This document shows positions 43,092 through 54,360 of a DNA stretch of 64,000 nucleotides, in pieces. A program made the translations under genes and the position numbers. Position 1 is the stretch's first letter. Each line of letters starts with the position of its first letter. Where the stretch lies: positions 34,358,501 to 34,422,500 of the forward strand of contig NC_091245.1 in assembly GCF_042477335.2 (NCBI RefSeq), written 5' to 3'. Source of the stretch: Ovis canadensis. Lineage: Eukaryota > Chordata > Mammalia > Artiodactyla > Bovidae. The notes under the pieces are model-generated. The model was given only the letters and a program-made list of their open reading frames with translations. It did not search any database and was not told where the DNA came from.

Positions 43092-44114
43092 TAAAGAGAT
43101 GGGAATACCAAACCACCTTACCTGCCTCCTGAGAAATCTGTATGCAGGTCAGGAAGAAACGGTTAGAACTGGACATGGAATAACAGACTGGTTCCAAATA
43201 GAGGAAGGAGTATGTCAAGGCTGTATATTGTCATCCTGCGTATTTAACTTATATGCAGAGTCTATCATGAGAAATGCTGGGCTGGATGAAGCACAAGCTG
43301 GAATCAAGGTTGCCAGGAGAATATCAATAACGTCAGATATGCAGATGACACCACCCTTATGGCAGAAAGTGAAGAGGAACTATTAAGCCTCTTGATGAAA
43401 GTGAAAGAGGAGAGTGAAAATGTTGGCTTAAAACGCAACATTCAGAAAACTAAGATCATGGCATCTGGTCCCATCACTTCATGGCAAATAGATGCAGAAA
43501 CAGTGGAAACAGAGATAGACTATCTTTTGGGGCTCCAAAATCACTGCAGATGGTGACTGCAGCCATGATATTAAAAGACACTTGCTCTTTGGAAGAAAAG
43601 TTATGACCAACCTAGACAGCATATTAAAAAGCAAACATATTACTTTGCCAACACAGGTCCATCTAGTCAGCGCTATGGTTTTTCCAGTAGTTCTGTATGG
43701 ATGTGAGAGTTGGACTATAAAGAAAGCTGAGTGCTGAAGAATTGATGCTTTTGAACTGTGGTATTAGAGAAAACTCTTGAGAGTCCCTTGAACAGCAAGG
43801 AGATCCAACCAGTCCATCCTAAAGGATATCAGTGCTGAATATTCATTGAAAGGACTGATGTTGAAGCTGAAACTCCAATACTTTGGCCACCTGATGCGAA
43901 GAACTGACTCATTTGAAAAGACCCCAATGCTAGGAAAGATTGAAGGTGAGAGGAGAAGGGGACGACAGAGGATGAAATGGTTGGATGGCATCACCAACTC
44001 AATGGACATGGGTCTGAGTGAACCCCTGGAGTTGGTGAAGGACAGGGAGGCCTGGAGTGCTGCTGTCAATGGAAAAGGTTGGACACGACTGAGTGACTGA
44101 ACTGACTGAACTGA
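43092..44114 (+). mobile_element. BovB insertion, 1.0 kb, with target-site duplication
   Basis: 5'-truncated within the reverse transcriptase (starts at 'aaagagatgggaatacc') and runs to the 'gactgaactgaac' tail. The 12-bp repeat acataagtatct at 43080-43091 and 44115-44126 flanks it. The frame is open for 43099-43386, but one A is missing near 43320 compared with the copy at 9700-11878, which shifts the frame just before the YADD box. Where the large copy has His before the QG motif, this one has Cys. It belongs to the older subfamily. Confidence 0.93.
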
Positions 44115-44664
44115 ACATAAGTATCTGTGCAACATCCACACTGGTAAATATGATGTTATTGACTAAAATTGGCTTATTAAGAAGAGGAAGACAAATGCAC
44201 TCACTGTGTCATCACTCAGAGTAGTGAACTAATAGATACTGTCCAAAAAGTAGAGAGAACTAAAGGTATTATATAAAGATATAAAAACATGGAAACCACT
44301 AGATGCAACTGGATAACCTATATCTAATTACAAAAATATTGAACTTTGATCTATGCCTTGCATCCTGCACAAACATTAACTCAAAACAGATTGTAGATAT
44401 AAATGTGAAACCCTGAAAATATAAAACTTCTTAAGAAAAGGCGTAGGAGAAGATTTCGTGACTGTGGGTTAGAAAGTTTTCTTAGATATGACATCAAAAG
44501 CATAATCCATATAAGAACAAACTGATAAATTAGACTTCAACAGAAATTAAGAACTTCGTTTTTCTTGAAAGATACTATTAACAGAATGAAAAGACAAGCC
44601 ACTAACTGGGAGAAAGTGTGTGTAAAGCTTACATCTGTAAAGTCCTTATATGTAAACTGCAGTT

Positions 44665-44965
44665 GATCTTGAACAATGCGGGGGTAAGGAATACTAAGAG
44701 CTGACTCACTGGAAAAGACCCTCATGCTGGAAAAGATTGAAGGCTTTAAAAAGGAAAAGAGGACAGCAGAAGATGAGATTGTTAGATAGCATCACCGACT
44801 CCGTGGGCATGGTTGAAAAATCCATATTTAACTTCAGCAGCCATTCGTATCCAGTTCCACATTCATGGATTAAACCAACCAAAGATCATTTAGTGCATGT
44901 TTATTTAAAAAATGCACATACAAGTGGACCCACAGAATTCAAACCGATGTTAATTAAGGGTTAGA
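44665..44965. mobile_element. Unassigned MER-type element with a BovB fragment inside
   Basis: The ends 'gttgatcttgaacaatgcggg' and 'acaagtggacccacagaattc' resemble a mammalian interspersed repeat that I cannot name. 44692-44815 is a sense BovB piece ('gactcactggaaaagacc' to 'caccgactccgtgggcatgg') lacking the BovB 3' tail. Confidence 0.5.
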
Positions 44966-45085
44966 TGTATACAAATAATCCTCAAAACTCAATAATGAGA
45001 AAACAACCCCAAAGACTTGAACGGTCACTTCACCAAAGGAAATGTGGATGGCAACTAGGCATACAAAAAGAAGTCCAACATCATT

Positions 45086-45503
45086 TTTGTTGTTCAGTCA
45101 CTAAGTCATGTCCAACTCTTTGTGACCCCATGGACTGCACCACGCCAGTCTTCCCTGTCCTTCACTATTTCCCAGAGTTTGCTCAAATTCATGTCTACTG
45201 AGCCAGTGATGCTATCTAACCAACTCATCTTCTGTCACCCTCTTTTCTTTTTGCCTTCAATCTTTCCAGCATCAGGGTCTTTTCCATTGAGTCAGCTCTT
45301 CACATCAGGTGGCCAAAGTATTGGAACTTCAGCTTCAGCATCAGTCCTTCCAATGAATACTCAAGGTTGATTTCCTTTAGGCTCGACTGATTTCCTTGCA
45401 GTCCAAAGGACTCTCCAGAGTCTTCCCCAGCATTACAATTCAAAAGCATCATTCTTTGGTGCTCAGCCTTTATGGTTCAACTATCGCATCCATGTATCAT
45501 TAT
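45086..45503 (-). mobile_element. BovB insertion in L1, with target-site duplication
   Basis: Antisense BovB 3' end, about 420 bp, from 'gttgttcagtcactaagtc' to 'cgcatccatgtatcatt'. The 10-bp repeat caacatcatt at 45076-45085 and 45504-45513 is the target-site duplication. L1 reads through when the insert is ignored. Confidence 0.9.
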
Positions 45504-45789
45504 CAACATCATTAGGGAAATGCACATTTGAACCCTAAATAAACACCACTACGTGTATTTATTTTAACTAGAACAAGTACAGTTAGAAAGACTGACCGTT
45601 ACAGGCATAGGCAAAGGTGAGGGACAACCAGAGCTCTCATGCTCTGACCATGGGACTAAAACATGGTACAACCACTTTGGAAAACAGTTTGGAAGTTTCT
45701 TGAGATAGTAAACAGGCACCGACTTTGTTATTCTCCTTCTAGGTATAATCTACGAGAATAACTTTAGAGAATTAAAAAGAATTATCTTT

Positions 45790-46097
45790 ATGTTTGACTG
45801 TGCTGGGTCTTTGTTGCCACATGGGCTTTTGCTCTAGCTGCAGAGAGTCGGGCCTACTCGCTAGTTAGTGTGTGTGGCTTCTCATCGCGGCGGCTTTTCT
45901 TGTTTCACAGCCTGGGCTCTAGGGCTTGTGGGCTTCAGTAGCTGTGGCTCCTGGGCCCCAGAGCACAGGCTCGGTAGCTGTGGTGTCCAGGCTTGGTTGC
46001 GCCACAGCATGTGTACTCTTCCCAGACCAGTGATCACGCCCATGTCCCCTGTGCTGGCAGGGCGATTCATAACTACTGGACCTGCCAGGGAAGTCGC
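45790..46097 (-). mobile_element. CHR-type SINE, long (CHR-1-like)
   Basis: Antisense: 'tgggtctttgttgccacatgg', 'cttctcatcgcggcggctt', 'gggcttcagtagctgtggc', and the reversed head ending 'tggacctgccagggaagtc'. Confidence 0.8.
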
Positions 46098-46141
46098 AGA
46101 GAGAGGATTTTTAAAACAGTATGGGTGTGCATATGAATGTT

Positions 46142-46362
46142 TGGGCTTTCCAGGTGGTGCTAGTGGTAAAGAACCTGCCTGCCAATGGAGATGTAAGAGG
46201 CATGGGTTCGATTCCTGGGTCGGGTAGATCCCCTGGAGGAGGAAATGGCAACCCATTCCAGTATTCTTGCCTGAAGAAACCCATGGACAAAGGAGCCTGG
46301 TAGGCCATAGTCCTTAGAGTTGCAAAGGGTTGGACAGGACTGAAGCGACTTAGTATGCATTC
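46142..46362 (+). mobile_element. Bov-tA SINE
   Basis: Sense copy of the longer head type (gagatgtaagaggcatggg), ending 'gacaggactgaagcgactt'. Confidence 0.88.
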
Positions 46363-47029
46363 ATGCAGGAATGTTTCTCACAGCTTTATTTGTAATAGCT
46401 AAAAACTGGGAACAACGTAAATGTTCATCAACAGGAGAATGGGTCAACAAATTGTGATATATTTATATAATACAGTACAATTCACCAATAAAAAGGAATA
46501 AAGTATTAGACACACAGCAATAAGGATGAATCTTAAGCTGTGTGAATTAAAAGTAGACAAAGAAAGAATATATATTGTATGATTCCATCAGTTGAAAATA
46601 TAGACATTTTAAACAAATCTATAGTGAATGTGGAACTATGGTTGCTGGGGGTGTGAGTGGGAAGTGGAATAGAATGGGAGGGAGAGATTGCAAAGAATAT
46701 GAGGAAGATTTTGGGCATGATGACTTATGTTTACTATCTGGATTGCAGTGATGGTTGTATGGGTATATATATGTATATATGTCAGAACTTATCAGAGTAT
46801 ACATTTTGAAGATATTCACTTTATCATATGAGAATTATACTTCAATGAAGTTGGTGCAAAAAACACATTACTTTAAAGACAAAATGTATGTAGAGCTGAG
46901 AGGATAACATGCAATTAGATGACAGAAATAAGAGCCAAACACATCTCTTATATCAATAAGTATAAATAGGTTTTAACTCACTTATAAAAAGAAAAGATGA
47001 TCTAACTGAAAAAGCAAGAGGGAGAGGGT

Positions 47030-47236
47030 GGGATGATTTGGGAGAATGGCATTCTAACATGTATACTATCATGTAAGAATTGAATCGCCAGTCTATGTCT
47101 GATGCAGGATACAGCATGCTTGGGGCTGGTGCATGGGGATGACCCAGAGAGCTGTTATGGGGAGGGAGGTGGGAGGGGGGGTTCATGTTTGGGAACGCAT
47201 GTAAGAATTAAAGATTTTAAAATTAAAAAAAAAAAT
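47030..47236 (+). mobile_element. Young L1-BT-like 3' end
   Basis: A short 5'-truncated L1 3' UTR of the ruminant type: 'gaatggcattctaacatg', 'gatgcaggatacagcatgc', 'ttcatgtttgggaacgc', then an A-rich tail at 47219-47236. It sits in the older L1. Confidence 0.75.
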
Positions 47237-47521
47237 AAATAATGAATCACAAAGCAAAATTCAAAGTAGCCCAGAAATGTTAAAAAGGGAGAAATGTGTA
47301 ATAGGCAAATGCAAACTGAAAGAAAGCTGAGGTTGCCTTCAAATATGAGAAAACATTGAATTCAGGTTTAAAAAATGCTGAATCAAACAAGGAAGGATAT
47401 TTTATAATGATAAATAATGCAATTCACAGAGAGGTTATAAGAATTTTGAAAATCAGTGTAACAATCTACACAGGAGGAATATTCATAAAGCAGAGATTAT
47501 GAGAGATGCAAGAAGACTCAG

Positions 47522-47887
47522 TTCAGTTCAGTTGCTCAGTCGTGTCCGACTCTTTGCGACACCATGAATTGCAGCACACCAGACCTCCCTGTCCATCGAC
47601 TCCCGGAGTCCACTCAGACTCACGTCCATCGAGTCGGTGATGCCATCAGGCCATCTCATCCTCTGTCGTCCCCTTCTCCTCCTGCCCCCAATCTCTCCCA
47701 GCATCAGACTCTTTTCCAACGAGTCAACTCTTTGCATGAGGTGGCCAAAGTACTGGAGTTTCAGCTTTAGCATCATTCCTTCTGAAGAACACCCAGGACT
47801 GATCTCCTTTAGAATGAACCAGTTGGATCTCCTTGCAGTCCAAGGGACTCTCAAGAGTCTTCTCCAACACCACAGTTCAAAAGCATT
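47522..47887 (-). mobile_element. BovB 3'-end insertion
   Basis: Antisense, about 365 bp, of the younger subfamily. On the minus strand the BovB C-terminal frame is open over the whole fragment. Confidence 0.9.
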
Positions 47888-48481
47888 AATAATAAGAATA
47901 TTATGTATTAAAGCCATGGGATACTGTAAAAGCAGTTTCCAAGGTAAATTTATACCTCAATATTCATATCAGTTAAAAAGTACAGGAACCAATGGACCAA
48001 ACAAATACCAAAAATTTAGAAAAAAATAGCCAAATCAATTGTTGGAAATCAGAAGGAATAAATTAATAAAGAAAAAGCTTACTGTTAGCAAACAGAACAA
48101 TCTGGATGAATGAATAAATAAATACACTGATTCTTTTAAGAAAGCTAATACAGTACAATAAATAAATAATTAGGTCACCTGATCATGGACAAAGCTGTGG
48201 GGAAGAGGGGTGTGAAGAAAGGGCAGTTACTAAAAATTAGAAACATAGGAGTACAATCAAGAAACAGTAAATAAATATGTGATTCTTGTTTGCAAACTTT
48301 TTTTCTAAAAAATCTGGATGAAAGAATTTTTGAGGAAAATGTAGTATATCAAAACAGAACCTAAAAGATATAGGAAATCTAAACAGACTGATTTGTAGAG
48401 AAGACATAGAGAAACTAGACAACAAGGTACTCCCTTTCCCAAATTTCACACCTAAAGAGTTTCGCCAGAAAATCCTACAGA

Positions 48482-48782
48482 ACTTCCCTGGTGGTCTAGT
48501 GGTTAAGAGTCCACCTGCCAATGCAGGGGACACTGGTTTGATCCCTGGTCTGGGGAGATTCCGCACGCCCAGGGGCACACAAGCCCATGCACCGCAACTA
48601 CTGCGTGGGCGCTCTCGGGCCTGGGAGCTGCGTTGACTGAAGCCCAGCACCTAGAGCCTGTGGTCCGCAGCAAGAAGCAACCAGGGAGTAGCTCCCACTC
48701 ACCACAGCTAGAGAAAGCCGGCGCACAGCAACAAAACTGCGCAGCCACCAATAAAGAAATGGTTTTAAAAAAGAAAGAAAGC
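48482..48782 (+). mobile_element. CHR-type SINE, long, with target-site duplication
   Basis: Sense: 'acttccctggtggtctagtgg', 'ggtttgatccctggtctgg', 'cagcaagaagcaaccaggg', then the 'aaaaaagaaagaaag' tail. The 8-bp repeat cctacaga at 48474-48481 and 48783-48790 flanks it. Confidence 0.83.
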
Positions 48783-49249
48783 CCTACAGACTTTTAAAAG
48801 CAGATGATAACAGTTCTAGTCAAACTATGTCAGGTTATAAAGTAGAAATTTTCAAGTTTTCTTTCTTTGCTTTTTTAACAAATGAGAATTCACTGCTATC
48901 AAAATCTGACAAAGATTACACAAGAAACATTTAGCACTAGGATTGATTTAAAAAAATCCTAAATGAAACATTAAAACCAGAATGAAGCAATCAATGAAAA
49001 GAATGATACATCAGAACCAAGTTGGGCTTAATCCAGTGCAAGGATGGTTCAGAACGATTCATGATATTAGTAGATATAAGAAGAAAAATGATGTAAGCAT
49101 CTCCATAGATATTGAAGAGGTGTTTCACAACATTCAACAGCTGGTTTTAATTTTTAAAAAGCTAGTGAAATAAAGGTATTTGAATAGTCCACATGTGTTA
49201 AATGACTGTCTCAATCTAAAAGCTACCATTATATGAAGTGAAGAAATTT

Positions 49250-49395
49250 TCATCCTGTGCTGTCCTATATAGTAATTACTACACAAATATAGCTATCTAA
49301 ATCAATTAAGACTGATAAAATCCTTCAGTTTCAATAGCCACATGTCAAGAATCCAGGAGACCCACATGGCTAGATGTACTCTTTAGAAGTAGTCT
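49250..49395. mobile_element. hAT/Charlie-type MITE-like fragment
   Basis: 'tgtgctgtcctatatagtaa' and 'aatagccacatgtcaagaatc' match the pattern of a mammalian MITE. It interrupts L1 ORF2. Confidence 0.45.
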
Positions 49396-50044
49396 CACTA
49401 AGAATGTCCACTATTACCACTTTGTTATTCAAGCAAAAATATTAATACAGAATTGGAAACGTAAATATTAGAAAAGATTAAACTATCTCAGTTTGCTTAT
49501 AATATAGTTGTATAGCCAGTAAAGCTAACAGAATAAACCTGAAGCCTCCATACATAAATAGATTATTCAGTGAGGAAGTGGCATACAAAATTAATATATA
49601 GAAATCAATAATTTTCATATATGTAAATCACAATGAGAATAGTAAACATAACAGGAAAAGTCAGTTTACATCATTAACCAAGATGTTAATGTAATATACA
49701 ATGAAATATAGTTATAGACTTTATAATATACACTTCTAGGCTTTATAGACTTTGTCTATAAACATACTTATAGACTTTATAAGTAATATACAATAACATA
49801 TGAAGACAACTTTAAAATACTCCTGAACATCAAAGAAAACTTAAATGAGAAAGTACATTGTATTTTTGTACAGGAAGCTGCACTATCATAAATATATCAG
49901 TTTTCCTTATGTTATTTTGTAAGTTCATCACAAACTCACTAAAAATGCAGCATGTTCTGCTGATTCTAAAAACCCTCTGAAAAAATAAATTATAATACCC
50001 AAGTAAGCTAAGAAAAAGAATATCAGTATTACAGGGCAGTTACA

Positions 50045-50178
50045 GGGGCTTCCCAGGTGGCTCAGATGGTAAAGAATCTGCCTGTAATGTAGGACACCTG
50101 GCTTTGATCCCTGGGTCAGAAAGATACCCTGAAGAAGGGAATGTCGGACACAACTGATGACTGTCACTTTTCACTTTT
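50045..50178 (+). mobile_element. Bov-tA SINE with internal deletion
   Basis: The head is complete, but most of the body is missing: 'gaagaagggaatg' joins directly to 'tcggacacaactgatgac'. Confidence 0.85.
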
Positions 50179-50344
50179 TTACCTCTACCATATAGTAACA
50201 TATAAAATAAAACACCAATGATTTAAACAATTTGATATTATTTTTTGAATTGATACAGTCCAATAGAACAGAATAAGACCATCTCTATGAGGATTTAATT
50301 TATGATGAAAATGACATCTTTTATCTGTAGGGAGAAGATGTGTG

Positions 50345-50560
50345 TATGTGCTCTCAATTGTGTCCAACTCTTTGTGACCCCATGGACTGTAGCCCGCCAG
50401 GCTCCACTGTCGGTGGAATATTCCAGGCAAGAATACTAGAGCAGGTTGCCATTTCCTTCTCCAGGGGACTCTTCCCAATCCAAGGATCAAACCTTTGTCT
50501 CTTGCACCTCCTGCATTGGCAGGCAGATTCTTTACCACTGCACCACCTGGGAAGACCATG
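50345..50560 (-). mobile_element. Bov-tA SINE
   Basis: Complete antisense copy ending 'ctgcaccacctgggaagacc'. Confidence 0.87.
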
Positions 50561-50600
50561 GAAACGATAAACTATTCAATAAATGGTGTTAGAAAAAAAA

Positions 50601-51110
50601 ATGACTAGAGTTATTATGACTACATAGCAAACTGCCCCAAAACTCAGTGGCCTATAACTATGATATTTATAGTGTTCACAGATTCTGAGTGTCAGGATTT
50701 CTGAAAAGGTTCATCTGGGCAGGTCTCACTTGGGATGTCTTATGAAACTGTAATCAGATATAAGCTGGGGCTATTGTTAAGGCTTGACTGGGGCTGGAGA
50801 GTCTGCTGTTGAGGTGGCTCGCTCACATGACTGGCAAGTTAGTGTTGGCTGTTTTCTGAGATCTTTAGTTCATCTCCACAAAAGGGTCCTCACAGGTGGC
50901 TTGTTTCCCTCAGAGTGAGGAATCCAGGATCCCAGGATGCAAAATGCAGGGCTACCTTTTATGACCTAGACTCAGAAGGCACACAGTCACTGGCATCATA
51001 TTCTCTTGCTCAGTTACAAAACCCCACCCAGTTCCATCTCTCTGTGAAGGACTGTCAATATCACATTGTGAGATGAGAGTTCGGGGCGGGATCTATACTG
51101 ACATGGCATT
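50601..51110. mobile_element. Unassigned ancient MER-type repeat
   Basis: 'actcagtggcctataac', 'ggctcgctcacatgactgg' and 'ccttttatgacctagactcag' recall a mammalian-wide interspersed repeat. I cannot assign the family safely. Confidence 0.45.
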
Positions 51111-51299
51111 CTTTGGAAAATAGAAACATCACAGATAAACTTTTGGATATGCAACTTTTGTGTATAAGACAAATACCAAGACAAATACCAAGTGTATTTT
51201 ACTATTAATATAAGAAATATGTCCATAAACATAGGAAGAAAATATGGGAAAGAAAATTCCTTTGCAACCTGAGAATTAATCTAAAATTATTTTTCATGA

Positions 51300-51400
51300 A
51301 TTAAAACTAATACATGACTGGCAATTCCTTAATCTCAATAACCACATTTCAAGGCTCCAATAGCCACATGTGGCTGAGATTCAGAAGATGAGGAAGGCAT
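51300..51400. mobile_element. hAT/Charlie-type MITE-like fragment
   Basis: The words 'aaccacatttcaaggctcc' and 'aatagccacatgtggctgag' match the same MITE pattern as near 25.5 and 49.3 kb. Confidence 0.45.
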
Positions 51401-51439
51401 GAAAGAGGGATGAATGGGCCCAGCAGGGGGAAGAGCACT

Positions 51440-51690
51440 GCAAAGTCACAGGCCATGGACAGAACACCCATGTAACTGGGGCTCTGAGGTTAACTGGGAG
51501 AATAGTGCAAAGTGGGGCAAAAGGCAGCACATGAAGGACCACAGGGGCTATCAGGAATTTGGGGTGGCAGGATCAGATTTACATATTGCCAGGACTGCTT
51601 TGGCTGCAGGACAGGGAAGTCGATGGGAGGGAGTCAGAGAGAGAAGACCAGGCCAAAGATAAACAGTAGGAAGACTGCCGCTGTCCTGAG
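51440..51690 (-). mobile_element. L2 fragment
   Basis: Antisense L2 wording: 'ggcaggatcagatttacatat', 'tgctttggctgcaggacag'. Confidence 0.42.
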
Positions 51691-52399
51691 CCAGCGGCCT
51701 TTCCCCTGTGTCCACAGGTGAAAGCACCCTTCTAGAATTGGGCTCAGTGCCAGGGGGCCACTTCCAGAAACCTAGAGCAAGCCTGAGACTCTTGAAACGA
51801 GCATGAGCACAAGATAGTGAAGGAGTTAAAGACCGCGAAGGAGATGACCCAAAGGAGCCAGGCAGCTTAACTTGGAGACTCGGGCAACAATGCCATCATG
51901 GCCTCCCTCGCTCTGTGTGGGGCAGCAGCCAGGTCACAGAGGCCAGACTCTCCCTGGAAAAACCAGCAGGTTCCCTGGCCAACGAGAGGAGGCTGAGGTT
52001 TCTGGGCTTTCCCTGAGGAGTGAACAAGATTTCTTCTTTTGTAAAAGCTCCAATTCTTTTTTCCCCTCCCTTCTTTAAGTAAAGGCAACTATCGTTTGAG
52101 TCACTTGGGAATAAAACTGTTTTGGTCGAGAAGACTTCTGTGGGTGCCCGAGTAGGCGCTGGGACGGCTGCTGCCAGGGGACGGGGGAACATATGGTGGT
52201 CTGTTGTGAATGCGATCTGTTTTTTGTGTTGTTGTTAAACTTCCTCTCGTTAGCACTGGGCCTGTTATGTAAGAGCTTGAGGGTCCATATGGTTTGTTGC
52301 ATAAGACGCCAAAGAGGAACACGGTTTTCTCTTGCCGTGCAGCTAGTCCAGTTGTGAGTTTGGGGAACATGTGACCACAGCATCACGTTTAGGTAATAG
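51691..52399. other. No gene recognised
   Basis: Single-copy DNA. The longest open frames (98-103 residues on the minus strand) overlap each other in different frames and have no visible domain. Confidence 0.38.
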
Positions 52400-53110
52400 A
52401 GTCAAGTAGCCCTGGATATGAACCTCACTTCTACTGCTGGTTAGCTGTGTGATCCTGGGCAAGTGACCTAACCTCTCTGAGATTAAAACTCTCTGAAACT
52501 TTATTTCCCTCTATGCGAAATGGTGAAAATAGTACCAACTTCACAGAGCTGTTAAGAGGATACAGAATTAATATTACTAACTACAGTTTATTGAGTATAT
52601 AAAATTTTTTTAGTATTGCATGCTTTATAAACACTCTTTGTTTTAAACCTCATAGAGCCCACCCCCCACCGCCACCCTACACCCCGGGAGTAGCCAGTCC
52701 TAAAGTAGTCCTGGGAGTAGTCCGTCCTAAAGGACATCAGTCCAGAATACTCATTGGAAGGACTGATGCTGAAGCTGAAACTCCAATACTTTGACCACCT
52801 GATGCAAAGAACTGACTCATTGGGAAAGACCCTGATGCTGGGAAAGACTGAAGGCAGGAGGAGGAGATGACAGAGGATGAGATGGCTGGATGGCATCGCC
52901 GACTCAATGGACATGAGTTTGAGTAAACTCCAGGAGTTGGTGATGGACAGGAAAGCCTGGTGTGCTGCAGTCCATGGGGTCACAAGGAGTCAGACACGAC
53001 TGAGTGACTGACCTGAACTGGGAATAGCTATTATTATCTTGATATTTCAGATAAGGAAACTGAGGAGGAAAACAATGGAATGGCTTCCCTCACCTATTAA
53101 GAAGTCATGG
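52400..53110 (+). mobile_element. MIR-like sequence interrupted by BovB
   Basis: The left part (52400-52680) has 'tagctgtgtgatcctgggcaag'. The right part (53020-53110) has 'ttcagataaggaaactgagg'. They look like two adjoining MIR copies, with the BovB at 52710-53012 inserted in the second. Confidence 0.5.
52710..53012 (+). mobile_element. BovB 3'-end insertion
   Basis: Sense BovB from 'tccgtcctaaaggacatcag' to 'gactgagtgactgacctgaac', older subfamily. The flanks 'ctgggagtag' and 'ctgggaatag' are a likely imperfect target-site duplication. Just before the insert, 'gggagtag..c.gtcctaaag' occurs twice (52686 and 52713). Confidence 0.83.
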
Positions 53111-53649
53111 AGCTAAGATTCAAAAGTTGCTCTGTACAGACGAGCTGTCAGCAACAGAGAACTGTGATTCTCTGCCTCTAGCACTGTGGTTCTCTGCCTC
53201 CTGTGCTGGTGAAGCACGAGGCTTATAACAGGTGCCAGCAAATGTGAGCCTGGACTATATGCTACCTGAGGGCAAGGCATTTCTCACACTGAAAGCAGTG
53301 CCCCGTGTAGAGCAAGCAACCAATAACCGTTTCCAGACTAAATAAAATAAATGACTTTTGCATTCATAAAACATTGTCCTTAGTGATGCAAATATTAACA
53401 CATGCCAAGATTAATATGTTATCTTCAACAGAGGACTCAGCACATCAGCAAGTGCCTTCTTGAAACATGGTAATTTAATCCTTGCATAATTGCTTACTCG
53501 TAGAATTATAGGCAGACTATAGGAAGTCCATGCCAAAAGGGTTCTCAAGTGTTACCTTGGCTTGAGGGAAACAATGATGTGATCAGTTGGTGATCACAAG
53601 AAGTGATAGTAGTTCAAGGGGTTGTGGGGGCTTGGATCTTGGGGATCTT
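53111..53649. other. No gene supported
   Basis: 53230-53345 may be a decayed L2 3' end ('ctacctgagggcaaggcat', 'agcaagcaaccaataac'). The rest was not recognised. Confidence 0.38.
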
Positions 53650-53800
53650 GGACTAAACTGATTTTCCCATATTTTGCAGCTAGGGAAATTGAGGTCCCAG
53701 CAAGGAAAAGTGACTTGTTCAAAATCAAATAACTAACAGGTATCAGAAGCAGCATTTGACTCCTGGGCAGTCTGATTAAGATTCCAGCACTTTTGCCCTA
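53650..53800 (-). mobile_element. MIR-like fragment
   Basis: 'gcagctagggaaattgagg', then 'aaatcaaataactaacagg' is antisense MIR wording. Confidence 0.5.
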
Positions 53801-53879
53801 ATTTCTGACCTAAAGGTCAAGATAAAGCTTCCCCTCACTGCCCCCCTTCTCAAAAAAAAAAAAAGGGGGTTGGGGAGAA

Positions 53880-54130
53880 AAGGGAAATAGGACATCTATG
53901 GAGCATCTTCTCTGAGCTGGACACTCTCTGTGAGACACTTTACAAAAAAAGACACACCCTTTGAGCCTCATTATAGTCTTATGAGTGGGCAACATTACCC
54001 CCATTTTACAGATGGGGAAACAGAGTCTCAAAGCCATGATGTAACTCACCAAAGATTCCAGAACTGGAGAGAGAATCCTGTATCCTCCTCCGTGCCCCCA
54101 CTGATGATTTGAACCCACACCACACTCCAA
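53880..54130 (-). mobile_element. MIR SINE
   Basis: 'ttacccccattttacagatgg', 'ggaaacagagtctcaaagcc', 'gatttgaacccacaccacac'. A clear antisense MIR. Confidence 0.7.
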
Positions 54131-54169
54131 GGCTAAAGAATCATCCATCCAACAGATTCAGGAGTTAAG

Positions 54170-54360
54170 CATCTCCGCCTTCCCACCTGCAGAACCAGCT
54201 GTGGAACCTTGCGCAGGGGATGTAACCTCTCTGGGCTTCAGTTTTTTCATTCTTACCTAAGAACAATCAGCATACATTCCTCAAAGAGCATTGTAAGGAT
54301 TCAATAAACTCAAGTACGTAAAAATGAGTACAGAGCATGGCTCGTAGCAAGTGCTTATTC
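54170..54360 (+). mobile_element. MIR SINE
   Basis: 'aacctctctgggcttcagttt', 'cattgtaaggattcaataaac', then 'agcaagtgcttattcagtgc'. Confidence 0.62.

Larger units (their letters stand above)
44270..46865 (+). mobile_element. Old L1, ORF2 end and 3' UTR, host of nested insertions
   Basis: Sense L1 in the blocks 44270-44660, 44966-45085, 45514-45789 and 46363-46865. Markers are 'gaaaacttcttaag'-type wording, 'aaatgtggatggcaactagg', 'aaacagtttggaagtttcttg' and 'cagctttatttgtaatagc'. The parts are in the right order for a single element. Three younger insertion units separate them. Confidence 0.75.
46880..50600 (+). mobile_element. Second old L1, ORF2 remnant, host of nested insertions
   Basis: Decayed L1 ORF2 runs in order through 46880-47029, 47237-47521, 47888-48473, 48791-49249, 49396-50044, 50179-50344 and 50561-50600. 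The frame at 48982-49173 still shows the reverse-transcriptase block ISIDIEEVFHNIQ, the counterpart of the L1 catalytic-aspartate block; its second conserved aspartate is not kept. The end 'ttcaataaatggtgtt' is typical ORF2 sequence. It has no coding capacity. Confidence 0.72.

Noticed and set aside
37001-47887. Regularly recurring near-identical segments suggesting an array
   Set aside because: They are dispersed BovB and SINE copies in both orientations, without constant spacing, so this is neither a CRISPR array nor a satellite.
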